Assembly (NCBI GenBank): GCA_950022295.1
Contig: OX465597.1
Span: 394,387,016 to 394,451,015, forward strand
DNA length: 64,000 nucleotides
From: Bromus sterilis
Lineage: Eukaryota > Streptophyta > Magnoliopsida > Poales > Poaceae
Reading direction: 5' to 3'
Below, piece by piece: positions 35,396 through 46,773 of this stretch (position 1 is its first letter; every line of letters begins with the position of its first letter). Position numbers and translations under genes: made by a program. The notes under the pieces are model-generated. The model made no database searches, was not told the origin of the DNA, and was given only the letters and a program-made list of their open reading frames with translations.

Positions 35396-35407
35396 TGGTA
35401 TCAGAGC
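35396..35407 (+). other. Primer-binding site of element G (tRNA-Met type)
   Basis: TGGTATCAGAGC is an exact complement of the initiator tRNA-Met 3' end. It begins four bases after the LTR. Confidence 0.92.
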
Positions 35408-35818
35408 TGGACTGACTGTAGGACTAGTAGCCTTGGCCGAAGTCGAGTCTAGCTTGCTATAGTTATATAGTTACTCTGGGTATATAAGGGAACAACGTAA
35501 GGCTTCATTTTTCTCCTTACCCCCTTCGTTCTGAGTTCTGAGTCACCCTCATCTTGTTCTACGGGAAGATAGGACTAGGCTCTCCTCTGTCTGATTAGCA
35601 TATCTCGTTGATTGCTTCCTTATAGCCGTAGGACAGTCGTGTCCAGGTTTTCCTAGCATTTTTGTAATGCTGATTTCTTACATCGTATTATGTAAGTGCT
35701 GTTTTTCCTGATTGAAAGAAATTGTCATTTCTTACAATTACAGCCGTTATGCTGTCCGAGTCATTCCAGGTTTATCTCATAAACTGATGCAATTGCAAAC
35801 TCTTACTTTCTGTTTCAG
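35408..35818 (+). other. Leader of element G
   Basis: This T-rich untranslated leader lies between the primer site and the accessory ORF. It has pyrimidine tracts followed by AG (for example TTTCTGTTTCAG ending at 35818, directly before the ATG), so a spliced accessory mRNA is possible. No ORF is seen. Confidence 0.6.
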
Positions 35819-36598
35819 ATGGCAAATCTTCCCCATCGGCAGATTGTTCGTTTGACCAGGTGCCTCGGTGTGCGTGGCCACCCCGCCACGTTGATCGAGA
35901 TGATGTCCTACGTGGGATATCGGTGGTACCCCGAGTACACCATCGAGGAGCAGTTCCACGACTTCAATCAGACGCAGTTCCACTGCATTGTCCGGATCTA
36001 CCCACACCACGTTGGAGTCACCCAGCCTATCCACTTTGGACATGGCATCGGCGTTACCGAGAACATGGCTGTGCAGGATGCTGCATACTCATGTATCACA
36101 CTGCTGAGAGAGGAGCACACTTTGCTGAGAGAGACTTCTTTCCGCTATATCCCAGCTGCACTTCCAGGAGAAGAGGGATATTACACCGGACTCTACTCAG
36201 ACCACTCTGCAGAGGACCCGGCACTCCAGGTGACTGCTAGGTTTGCTAGTGACAGAGACCGTGATGCACGTGCTCTCCGTTTTGAGCTCCACGCTACTCG
36301 AGTTCGTCTGTACCGAGCACTGACGCTCTTGGCACCTTTTGTGAGCGTGGGATTAGTTGAGTACGATGCGATCTATCCAGTGAGGACCCAGATGCCTTCT
36401 CGAGTTGCTTGGCCCGAGATTGGAGGAGTTTTTCCACCCCGTGGTCCTTTGCTTCCACCCTACACTGGACCTAGGCCCCATCCTTGCCCAAATGGATATC
36501 AGGGTCCACAAGCCTCCGTGTTTTCCGATGGTCACCTCCAGCTACCGGGATACGCGGGTAACTTTTATGAGGATTATTATGGAGATGGAGATGAGTGA
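35819..36598 (+). CDS. Accessory ORF of gypsy element G, dsRBD-like pattern
   Basis: A complete ORF of 259 codons precedes gag. Residues about 1-75 read as a fold with a first helix (ATLIEMMSYV), strands (FHCIVRIYPHH; IHFGHGIGVTE) and a helix with spaced Ala (AVQDAAYSCITLLREE). The order helix-strand-strand-G-x-G-x-T-helix resembles a dsRNA-binding domain. The middle (about 140-185) is helical and charged. The tail is rich in Pro, Gly and Tyr. ATG at 35819 follows TTTCAG, a likely splice acceptor. It has no counterpart in element A, but a related ORF is in element D. A role in RNA packaging or silencing suppression would be speculation. The frame is intact. Confidence 0.7.
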   Translation: MANLPHRQIVRLTRCLGVRGHPATLIEMMSYVGYRWYPEYTIEEQFHDFNQTQFHCIVRIYPHHVGVTQPIHFGHGIGVTENMAVQDAAYSCITLLREEHTLLRETSFRYIPAALPGEEGYYTGLYSDHSAEDPALQVTARFASDRDRDARALRFELHATRVRLYRALTLLAPFVSVGLVEYDAIYPVRTQMPSRVAWPEIGGVFPPRGPLLPPYTGPRPHPCPNGYQGPQASVFSDGHLQLPGYAGNFYEDYYGDGDE

Positions 36599-36930
36599 GA
36601 CCGCCTGTGGTCTTACTTAGTGAGGATGTAGTAGTATCCTAGTATATTGTAAGCAAGGTGTCTAAGTTCCAGAGGCTTAGATAAATAATGTATAGGAAGT
36701 CAGAGTGCCTCTGAAGGATGTATCATCTTCATCACGTTTGTATTAGCTTGGTGCTTGTACTAAAACGATGTATGCTTTGTATGACAGCTTGTGAATATAT
36801 GGCTTGTATGCTTTTATCACCATGTTGTCAAGATGATTACTTCCTTTGCTCTGTAATCCTTCCAGTACTTCAATACCTTGATTAGTCTCTTGAAATCAAC
36901 TCTGTTTGACTTTGGTTTTTCACCTTCAGG
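36599..36930 (+). other. Spacer between accessory ORF and gag in G
   Basis: This is A/T-rich non-coding DNA with polyadenylation-like AATAAT and a TTTTTCACCTTCAG acceptor-like end directly before the gag ATG at 36931. It is consistent with gag-pol being made from a separately spliced RNA; inference. Confidence 0.5.
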
Positions 36931-38060
36931 ATGTCTCAAGGTACACGTGGCCAGATTGGTCGTAACCAAGGTCGTGGGAACAACCAGGAGGAAGACAACC
37001 TTCCACCCCCACCCACGATGGCCCAAGTTCGGATGGAGGTCGAGAGGAACCGCCGTGACTCTCACCACCTGCTGGAAGTCATCGCACGCAACACCACTCA
37101 GCAGCGCAATGAGCTGGTGTCTCTGAATGACTTCATCCGGCTTCATCCCCCGGTATTGAGTTACTCCACCGAGCCCCTTGACGCCGATGACTGGTTTCGC
37201 AGCATCGAGAGGAAGCTCCAAGCCGGCCATGTTGCAGATGGCGACAAGGTCAATTACGCCACCTATCACCTCGAAGGTGCAGCAAGCTCTTGGTGGGAGA
37301 ATTTTCTGAATATGCGCCCAGTTGGACCACCTGCATCTTGGAATGAGTTCTGTACCTCTTTCCGCGAGCACCACATTCCCAAGGGTCTCATGGACCGCAA
37401 GCGTGAGGAGTTCTGTAACCTCACTCAAGGTAGAAGGACCGTGGACGAGTTCAGTCGTGAGTTCAACCGACTTGCTCGTTATGCAACTGAGGAAGTCTCC
37501 ACCGACTCCAAGAAACAAGAGAGGTTCCGTCGTGGCCTCAACAGTGGACTTCGTCGCGAGCTCAACCTTCATGACTTTGCCACCTTCCAGGTCCTTGTCA
37601 ACAAGGCCATCAAGGCAGAGGACATGAACACCCCCAATGACTTTCGCAAACACCCTAGAGAGGAAGGTTCATCCAGTTCTGGCTCCCAAAAGCGCAAGAT
37701 CTGGATCCCAAATAGCAGGTTCCGCCAGGACAACCCACCGAGGCCATCCTATACGGCACCTCGTCCACCCACCCAGTTCCACCCAGCTCCACCAAACAAC
37801 CCAGCTCCACGCACTGTTTTCGGAGCTTGTTACAAGTGTGGTTAGGCAGGCCACTATTCTCGCGAGTGCCCCCAGAACCAAGTCCAGCACCAGAATGCTC
37901 CACCACGTGCCGGAGGCAACAACAACAACAATGGTCGTGGCAAGCCACCCCAGAAGGTCTTCGCCGCCAAACCCGCTCCTCCCTCCAATCGTGGACGTCT
38001 GAATCAGATTGCCGCCGAAGAGACTGACGACATCACTGACGTCATTCTTGGTACGCTCCC
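36931..38060 (+). pseudogene. gag: gag of element G with a nonsense codon in the zinc knuckle
   Basis: The start is MSQGTRGQIGRNQGRG, then a PPPP linker, then the Retrotrans_gag domain with LDADDWFRSIERKL, ASSWWENF, REHHIPKGLMDRKREEF and the helix FATFQVLVNKAIK. A basic Ser-rich linker leads to the zinc knuckle. The knuckle starts CYKCG, but the next codon is TAG (37843-37845); the reading continues in the same frame as AGHYSRECPQ. A CAG-to-TAG change, typical of cytosine methylation decay in a CHG context, explains it. Gag and pol are otherwise one continuous frame, with no frameshift between them. Confidence 0.88.
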
Positions 38061-41000
38061 AGTCAATTTTGTTCCTACTTTCGTTCTTTTCGACCCAGGA
38101 GCATCTCATTCATTCATGTCGAAAAGTTATGCACTTCGTCATGAGTTACCTTTTGTTGAATTGTCCACCCCGATGGTTATTCAAACTCCAGGGTCACGAT
38201 GGCAAACTAATAGAGTAAGCTATGGTAATCAAATAGCAATTGAGGGTTTAGTATTCCTTGCTTCTCTCATAGCCCTCAAGTCTTCAGATATTGATGTCAT
38301 CCTCGGCATGGATTGGCTATCAAGACAGAATGCCAATCTGGATTGCAAAGGAAAATCCGTGAAACTCACCCACCCTTCAGGCAAAACCATCAACTATACC
38401 TCACCCAGAACAAGAACCCAAGTGCATTCCTTGAATGTACTTCCCCTTCCTGAACTTGAAGATATTCCGGTGGTTCGTGACTTCCCGGATGTCTTTCCTG
38501 AAGAGCTGCCGGGCATGCCACCCGACAGATGTGTAGAGTTTATAGTGGATCTTGTTCCAGGAACCGCACCAATTTCCAAACGCCCATACAAAATGGCCCC
38601 ACATGAGTTAGCTGAGCTAAAAACCCAACTGGATGCTTCGTTGGCAAAAGGCTTCATCCGCCCTAGCTCATCGCCATGGGATTTCCCCATTCTGTTCGTA
38701 AAGAAGAAAGATGGAACAGAAAGGATGTGCGTAGATTATCGCCCGCTAAATTTAGCGACGATAAAGAACAAATACCCACTGCCTAGGATCAATGATCTTT
38801 ATGATCAACTTGCAGGATCCGCTGTCTTCTCCAAGATGGATTTAAGATTAGGTTATCATCAGATCCGAATCCGAAACGAGGACATTCCCAAAACGGCTTT
38901 CACTACTCGTTATGGTCTTTACGAGTATACCGTCATGTCCTTTGGTTTAACCAATGCCCCCGCCACATTCTCACGCTTGATGAATTCGATCTTCATGGAG
39001 TACCTAGATAAAAATTTTGTAGTTTATCTTGATGATATTCTCATCTACTCGAAGAACGAAAAGGATCATGCCGAACACTTAAGGCTGGTATTGATGAAAC
39101 TTAGAGAGCATCGCCTGTACGCTAAATTCTCCAAGTGTGAATTCTGGCTACCAGAAGTGACCTACTTAGGCCACGTGATTTCTGCAAAAGGCATTGCTGT
39201 GAATCCCGAGAGAGTTCAGGCCGTCCTTGACTGGAATCCACCTGAATCGGTTAAGCAAGTTATAAGTTTTCTTGGCCTAGTCAGCTATTGCCGACGCTTC
39301 GTCGAGAACTTTTCTAAAGTTGTAAAGCCTCTAACTGAACTCCTCAAGAAAGATAAGAAATTCTTATGGACTCCCAAGTGCGAGGAAAGCTTCCAAGAGC
39401 TAAAAAGGAGATTAACTTCCGCACCCGTGCTTGCACCTCCAGACACAAAAAGGGATTTCGAGATCTATTGTGATGCCTCACGGCAAGGGTTAGGATGCAT
39501 ACTTCTGCAAGATCGACATGTGGTAGCTTATGCTTCACGCCAGTTGCGGCCACATGAAGAGAACTATCCTACCCATGACCTTGAACTCGCTGCCGTAGTT
39601 CATGGTCTAACAACTTGGCGACATTACCTCCTTGGTAATCGTTGTGAGATTTATTCCGACCACCAAAGCCTCAAATATATTTTCACCCAGCCAGATCTTA
39701 ATCTCAGGCAAAGACGCTGGATTGAGTTGATAAAAGATTACGACGTAGCAATTTCTTACACCCCAGGCAAAGCCAATGTCATGGCTGATGCACTAAGTCG
39801 TAAGTCGTACTATAACAACCTCATGTTACAGCAGTATCAACCACTTCTTCATGAGGACTTTTGCAAGCTCAACCTTGAAATTGTTCCTCATGGCTATCTT
39901 TCAACCGTGGTGGCGAAACCAACTCTTGAGGATCAAATCATAGTTTCCCAAAGGCGTGCACGAGGTGTTCGCCGGATCAAGGAGAGCATTGCTAGCGGAG
40001 TTGCTAAATGTTTCTCCACAGATAGCAAGGGAACGATATTCTTTGAAAATCGTTTGGTAGTACCTAAGAATAGAGAACTAAGGAAACTCATCCTCAAGGA
40101 AGCCCATGACACCCCTCTCAATTCATCCCGGTAGCACAAAAATGTACCGAGATCTACGCCAGAGATTTTGGTGGACTAGGATGAAGAGAGACATTGCTCA
40201 ATTTGTTGCCGAATGTGATGTTTGTCGTCGCATTAAGGCAGAACATCAAAGGCCTGCTGGTACACTTCAACCTTTGTCTATTCCCGAGTGGAAATGGGAC
40301 AAAGTCGGTATGGACTTCATCACAGGCTTTCCAAGAACCCAGAAAGGAAACAATGCCATCTTCGTTGTCATAGATAGGCTCTCCAAAGTTGCTCACTTCC
40401 TTCCGGTTCGCGAGTCTATAACTGCTAGTCAGTTAGCGGACTTGTACATCTCCAGAATTGTATCCCTTCACGGTGTTCCTTTGGAAATCAATTCTGATCG
40501 CGGTAGCCTTTTCACCTCTAGATTTTGGGGAAGCTTCCAACGTGCCTTGGGAACTCATCTCTCCTTTAGTACGGCTTTCCATCCTCAGTCTAGCGGTCAA
40601 GTCGAAAGGGTTAACCAAATTCTTGAAGACATGCTCAGAGCTTGTGTTATCTCATTCGGAAAGAATTGGGAGAATTCTCTTCCATATGCCGAATTTGCTT
40701 ATAACAATAGTTTTCAATCTAGTCTGAACATGGCTCCTTTTGAACTCCTTTATGGACGACGATGTCGAACACCACTAAACCGGTCTGAAACCGGTGAAAG
40801 ACAATTCTTTGGACCGGATATGATCAAGGAAGCAGAAGAGCAAGTTCGCATTGTTCGTGATCAATTGAAAGCAGCCCAGTCTCGTCAGAAAAGCTACTAT
40901 GATCGTCATCATAGGCAAGAAAGCTACAATCTGGATGAGAAGACTTACCTTCGGGTTACTCCTCTAAAGGGAACCCAACGTTTCGGTATCAAAGGCAAGT

Positions 41001-41473
41001 TGGCCCCACGTTACATCGGACCTTTCCGCATTCTAGCTAAATGTGGAGAAGTTGCCTACCAACTTGAACTACCCCCGCACCTTTCCCGAGTACACAATGT
41101 ATACCATGTGTCCCAACTCAGGCGTTGCTTCAAGGACCCCATCCGCGAAGTCGACCATGAAACGCTTGATCTCCAAGATGACCTTTCTTATCGAGAATAT
41201 CCCGTTCGTATTCTTGAGTCAGCAGAGCGTGTCACTCGTCGTCAGAAGATTAGGTTTCTGAAAGTGCAATGGTCACACCACTCCGAAAGAGAAGCTACGT
41301 GGGAGAGAGAAGACCGTCTCAGTGCCGAGTACCCCACTTTCCTCCCGCAGACTTCTGAATCTCGGGACGAGATTCTTTTGAGTGGGGGCGAGTTGTCAGA
41401 TCCCTCTGTTAGGTATGTGCTAGGTTTAGCTAGTGCCTTTGCATCATCCAAAAGTTTCAAAAAGAAACCCTGA
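38061..41473 (+). pseudogene. pol: pol of element G (protease, RT, RNase H, integrase, chromodomain), one frameshift
   Basis: The protease has FDPGASHSF (Pro at 38095-38097). RT has WDFPILFVKKKDGTERMCVDYR and the intact catalytic box YLDDILIYS (39025-39051). RNase H has YCDASRQGLG, THDLELAAVVHGL and IYSDHQSL. The integrase zinc region keeps the C-x-x-C (CDVCRR). The core keeps DFITGFP, SDRGSLF and the glutamate in GQVERVNQ. The last domain, LKVQWSHHSEREATWE, is chromodomain-like. A loss of two bases near 40120 in a CT-rich stretch shifts the frame from 38116-40134 to 40106-41473. The second frame runs 26 codons into the 3' LTR before its TAA/TGA stop at 41471-41473. Otherwise the catalytic residues look complete. 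Confidence 0.9.
41379..41393 (+). other. Polypurine tract of element G
   Basis: TGAGTGGGGGCGAGT directly precedes the 3' LTR start at 41394. It is the expected site of plus-strand priming and is similar to the tract of E. Confidence 0.75.
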
Positions 41474-44400
41474 AAATCAAATTCAAAATCCAAATGGGAG
41501 AAGGAACCACCCCCAGATGAATTAATTCAAAAGGCCAGATAAAAATATTTTCCAAAAATTCATGTTAGAGTTTTGAAAAGTCTTATAAATGAGTGTGATC
41601 ACATATCAAGTGATGTGGGAACCACCCCATGCTCATAGATTTTTCAAATATTCAAACAGTACCTTGGAAATAAAGAAATCCCCCTATTTGATTTAAAATT
41701 CAAATCATTTGAATTTTAAAAATGTTGAAAGTTTATGAGTGGCTAGTCTATATTATTATGAGGCCATGTAAAAGTTTTCAGCATTTAATAAAATGGTTTG
41801 ATATTTTTATCAGAGCCAAAAAAAATTACAGAAAACAGAAAGGAAAGATTAAACAGACAGAAAAAGAAAAGAGGGCCTACCTTCAAAGAGGCCCAACTCA
41901 TCCCCCAGCCGGCCCAGCCCACCTCCCCTCCTTGTCGTCTTCCCCAGCCAGCACGCAGGGAGCTGCGTGGCGACCATGCCGTGGCCGCCGACGAGCCCCC
42001 AGGCCACCTCCTGCTTCCCCTCGCCATCTCCTCGCGTCTGGAGGCTTCCACAGCCGTTCTGATCCATTCCTCCCTCTGCTCATCGTCTTCCTCCCCCTCC
42101 TACGCCGATTTCTTCGACGTCCGAGAGCTCGCCGGAGCGCACCGCCGTGGCATACGTGGCCACCGTGCCCTAGAGCTCAAGCTGTTGTGTCCCTCGTACT
42201 CGCCGTCGTCGACTTCTTCTTCCCGAAGCAGGCGGAGCCGTGATTTGGACTCAAGCCACCGCAATCGTCCTTGAGCCCTCGCCGGATCCGCGACTCGTCG
42301 TCGTCGAATACTCCGACTACGTGCCCTCCCCGACTCCATCGACTGCACCGTTGTGCTCCCCGCATCTCAGTGAGCATTTCCCCTCAAGCCACGCCTTCCT
42401 TCTCCTCCTCTAGCTCGAGCTGCCATGGATGCCGGAGTACCGAGCCGCCGTGCTCGTCGTCGTCGAGCATCCGTTAACCCATCGACCCCGCCACCTTGTC
42501 CGTTACGTTCCCTGTGCTCCTCTGCGTCGTCTGCAGCCACGGTTGTTCCAAATGGCGCATCACAGTGAGTTCCACCTCAGGCCAGTAGCTCCGCCGCCGC
42601 AAGGACTCGTCGCCGACGTCGATGCCGTGCACCCCAGGCCTTGTTCTTGGTCCAGTTCAAACCGCGATGCTCAGGGCTTCAATTTGGTGGTCTTGGCGCA
42701 TCAAGAGGACCACGGGAGACCTCTCCCCGTGCGACTCCGCCGTGCTGGATGGTCGCCGGCGTTAAGCCGCCGGCGATGTGACGTGGCCAGACGATGAGCA
42801 CTAATTAACCACCCACAGTGAGACTTACAGGTGGGCCCAAGACCCCTCTAATCACTCTGTTGACTTAATCAACACGGGATTAACCCTACAGAGACTGACC
42901 AGTGGGACCCCCTAGTCAGTTTGACTGGTCAAACCCCCCCTGCTGACGCAATAAATCGAAATGATTAAAAAGAAATCCAGAAAATCCAGAAAATACCCCA
43001 AACTTTGGAAATTCATAGAAAATTCATATTAACTCCAAATTGGACAAATAATATATGAAAAATGATCAGGAGAAAATTATCTTTCCAAATATGCAACTTT
43101 CAACTCTGTTTGAGTTGAATTTAAAATGGGACCAGTAGCATATATCATTTTCTTTATTTGAATTTATTTCAAATTCAAACCAAATGATTTTGCCACTTGG
43201 ACCATGAATTTATGTTGCAAATCAACCACACTTCAGAGGCATATCATACACATTTGAAGTTAATTCAAATTGACCAAACTATATCATGTATAACTTGGTT
43301 AAGGTTGAATTCAAATGTGGAATTTGAATTTGCATTTTAAAAATGCAATATATTCCACTTAAATAGAATTGCCTCACACATCAAAACTTATACTCCAAGA
43401 TTTAACATTCTATCATGTGCTTGAGCATTGCATTCATATTGATTGCTACTTTGTACTTTGCTTGTCGAGTAGAGGTTGAACCGGAGAAAGAGGTCACCCC
43501 CTTCGCTGAAGATCCAGAGCCCGAACCTCGTCAGCAAGGCAAGCAAACCCCCATTGACCATGTCGATAAAATCCCACTTCCCTCTCATGTCTCGCTTATG
43601 CATTGTATAGGATGATCACCATGTTACGATTCTACCGCATAGATGAACCCATTCCTTTGCATGACCTATCTTTTGTCACAGTAGTAAGCAAACCACAATC
43701 CTAGAAAATGTAGGAGTTGAATGATATCATGTGGCCCCTGCAAATGTTACCGCTTATTGCATGCTTAGTATGATACCATGTTGTTACTGTGATGTGATTC
43801 GGGATGGTAGTGATCACGTTGATGATGGTAGAAAAGTGTTGGTGAATCGACCCTAATACAAGGTGAACGATGAGAGGCTGTGTAGGAGTACACAGTGGGT
43901 CGTCTCGTTGAACACCGCCCTAAGTCCGAGTTCTTGTGTGGTGATCCAAGATGAAGAGTACAACCACACATTGGGCTCACTGACCCCTCTCGACTTATTA
44001 ACTCATCCCTTTCGATGTCCAGATGTCGCAGTAGTTCGGAGTTCTGGTAGGCTTGTGGCCTGGATGCTAAGTGAGAGAACGGCTCATCCGAGACCGGCTT
44101 ATGCACCACGCACACATCGCTTGGGTCCACTTCGGTAAACCGGCCGGGTTCACGATAGTGGTAGCCACCCAAGTAGGCGGCTTTCTTGGACTAGATAGGC
44201 TATGAGGTAACAGTTGTGGTGAGCATCCTCGCTGGCACCCCTTGAATGGTGTCGAGATCAAAGGCGGTAAATGATGGTCATGTTTGTGTAGCGGTACACC
44301 CTTGCAAGGTTAACAAAACTATTCGAATAGCCGCGTCCGCGGTTATGGACTACTTGGAAAGCTTAGCTTGATTATTAGATAACTTGAACCGGATACTTCT

Positions 44401-45463
44401 AAAATACACCAAGATAAGTGTGAGTGCTATGGCGTGATTTCTCGTGGGGAAGTCGAGGAAGGCACCATAGTGGTGTATTGTTTGGTGAAAGTAGTGGACT
44501 CGTGTACGCTTCTTATCTCAAAGTCTGGTACTCGTAGTTCAGGATTAGCCAAGTCAAAGCTGGCATTTCTGCAAGTGAACCCCACCCCCCTTTACCTTGA
44601 TACATGTGCATGAGTAGTATAGCTCCTATGTAAGTCTTGCTCAGTACGACTTTGTACTCACGTTTGCTTAATATATGTTTTAGATGACGCCACTGACCCC
44701 GAAGGTGGCTTCTTCATCGAGCTGGACGACTGAAGTTAAGCTAGTCTAGTCCCAGTCAGCAGACTGGTTCCCTCGTGGAGGGCTTTATGTTTGAATAAGG
44801 CTTCTTAAGACAATTTGTTAAACTTGTCTGTACCCAGACATAATTTGCTTCCGCTATGTGATGTAATGTTGGATCACTTGTAAGTGATCTCTGTGTGTAC
44901 TCTATAAGAGTTATAAATAAAGTTGTAAACTTTGTAGAGAATTGCAATGGTACCTGCTGTTCATACAAGGCATGTGTGCTGCGTGTATGTTTATAACATG
45001 CATGTCTTTGTATGGGTTTTCGAGACCTTAGTTGTGTTCTGGCTGGCGGTCTTTCATACACCAAGTGGCCCTTAGATGTGCGCAGCTTGGGGCATCGCGA
45101 TGCGATTGTCTGAGACTTTGTCTCATGCACACTTTGTGGTATGATCGAGCCCGCCCTAGACCTCGACTAAGTGATCGGGCTGGAGTAAGTCCATGTAAGA
45201 GTTTAGAGATAGTCGATAGTATGGTTGAGGCGACTTGTCTTTGAATATGGGAGTTCACCACCCATATCAGTAGACTTGTGTGCGTACGATGAGGACCCAT
45301 TACAGTTGATCATCCGGCCTGGATGGGATGCCCCTCACATACGATGCTTTCCGAGAATGTTCAGTGCTTGGCCTTGTCTGCTTAGACAAGTGGGTGCGGT
45401 TCTCGGCTCTCCATATGACTATGTCTTAACTGTACTTGCATACGCTAACCCCGGGTCCCGACA
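41394..45463 (+). mobile_element. 3' LTR of element G
   Basis: The LTR is 4070 bp and nearly identical to 31321-35391. It ends CCCGGGTCCCGACA at 45463 and is followed by the GCCAG duplication. It contains the same palindromes (CTATTCGAATAG 44319-44330; GCATCGCGATGC 45092-45103). Confidence 0.95.
42552..44733 (+). CDS. LTR mini-gene in the 3' LTR of G (three putative exons)
   Basis: The proposed exons are 42552-42564, 43473-43538 and 44684-44733, again 13, 66 and 50 nt. The only product change from the 5' copy is two residues in the acidic middle (EPEKEV for EPDQEV). Donor GTGAGT, acceptor GAGTAG, GC donor GCAAGC and acceptor TTTTAG are all kept. Confidence 0.5.
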
Positions 45464-45468
45464 GCCAG

Positions 45469-46773
45469 TCTCGCAAGCCCATGTTGCTGAGCGCATGTCC
45501 AACTTGTTCTTCCACAATGCGTGGAATCTGCTCCATTTTTTCCTGGAGTTGTGCCTCTGAGCCGCTAGTGCTTTTCTCCTTTCGCCTAGTGCTATAGTAG
45601 TTCGACCATTTTGTGGAACAGCCTTTGCCGGACACACGACTAGCTGACGACGGCTTACTAAGCTTATCCTTTTTCTTGAGTGTGTTGATCGCCCTATTTA
45701 AAGAGTTGTCCCAAGGGGCGATATGCGGGGACCCCGCACTGCTGCCTTCAGTTTCCTGCACAAGGAACGCGGGGACCATTCAGAAATTTGGCTTCGCTAA
45801 TTTTGAAATGCAACCATATGGAGCTAATTTAACATGGGGAAGTATTCTTTACCAGAAGACGCTCAAGCTCCTCCACCTTCGGATCCATCGTAAGATCCCC
45901 TGTTACTGGGTTCCTCTTGTATCGGGCCCTGACATAGTTATCTGTAGGCTTATCTCCGTATTTTTTGAAGAGGGGCGGTAGGCCTTGCGCGGCACACTCC
46001 GTGTTCTCCTTGTCCCATTTCGGTTCCGCCACTCTGTAACCGCCGGGACCGAGTCTGTGAACCCCTAAGTTCAATTCCCGCATACTTTTCCCCCACTGAC
46101 TCGATTCACTGGTTGAGGTGTCCTCGCACTTGAGCTTGAACTCCTCGTAGTCAGTTTCGCTGTTCGAAGGATTTGACTCCTTGATCTTCTCGTAACTAAC
46201 ACCTTTATTAATCATTTTCTTCACCGTGCTTCTCGAAGTAGCCAGGGATGCGCTCATCTTCGTGAGGGCGGCACTGTTCACTTTATTCCCGTGGAGTCGT
46301 GTGTTTGCGAATTGAGCGGGGAACTTGTATCGGTTGTGCAGCTTCGTGAAGAGGAGGTTGCGCAAATTCGCTCGGTCAGGATGCCTTAGGTTCTCGGTGT
46401 TGATCGAGACGGTGCCCCAGAGAATGCACCCGAGTTGTCCGGCGTACCCACCGACTAATTCTTTGGGCGACGTTGGAAGCCCATTTTTGTCCACTTCGGT
46501 AAATTCCTCCTTGACGGTGCCTAGCTTGCTCGGGCGCCTCTCCTTTTTTTGCCTCTTCGGTTGGCTTCCATCTGTGGGTTGGCTGCCATCATCAGTGGCG
46601 GGATCGGCCTCCGCATCACCACAATCATCCCCGCTAGCGGTTGTGTACTCGGGATCGGTAGAGTCATCCCCGATGCCCTCATAGCAGGGTTGAGGTTGTG
46701 GATCACCGTCTATGCTCATCTCCCAATATTGCTTTTGGTGGTGCGAACCTCCGGACTCATCGTTGTCGGCCAT
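45469..46773 (-). pseudogene. Second CACTA gene, 5' part (plant transposase, Ptta/En/Spm type)
   Basis: ATG at 46773 starts an acidic N-terminus (MADNDESGG; DDCGDAEADPATDDG), a basic stretch (KRQKKERRPSK), then a globular domain with ELVGGYAGQLGCILWGTVSI, FTKLHNRYKFP, YEEFKLKCEDTSTSESSQWG and YRVAEPKWDKE. This pattern fits the plant transposase family PF03004 (Ptta/En/Spm), found as the second gene of grass CACTA elements. A GT-AG intron lies about 45860-45770 (donor GTAAAG, acceptor TTGTGCAG), after which the frame continues (ETEGSSAGSP ... NYYSTRRKEK). Element G is inserted at GLRDW; coding resumes at 31315. It was intact across the insertion point before G arrived. Confidence 0.75.

Larger units (their letters stand above)
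31321..45463 (+). mobile_element. Element G, complete gypsy chromovirus-type retrotransposon
   Basis: The element is 14,143 bp with GCCAG duplications (31316-31320, 45464-45468). Order: 5' LTR, tRNA-Met primer site, 259-aa accessory ORF, gag, protease, RT, RNase H, integrase, chromodomain, purine tract, 3' LTR. LTRs differ at about 1-2 positions per 100 by eye sampling, the lowest divergence of any pair here, so it is the youngest datable insertion. It splits a coding exon of CACTA F. One nonsense codon in gag and one 2-bp loss in the integrase zinc region are the only clear breaks. The LTR family is the same as A, B and C. Confidence 0.95.
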
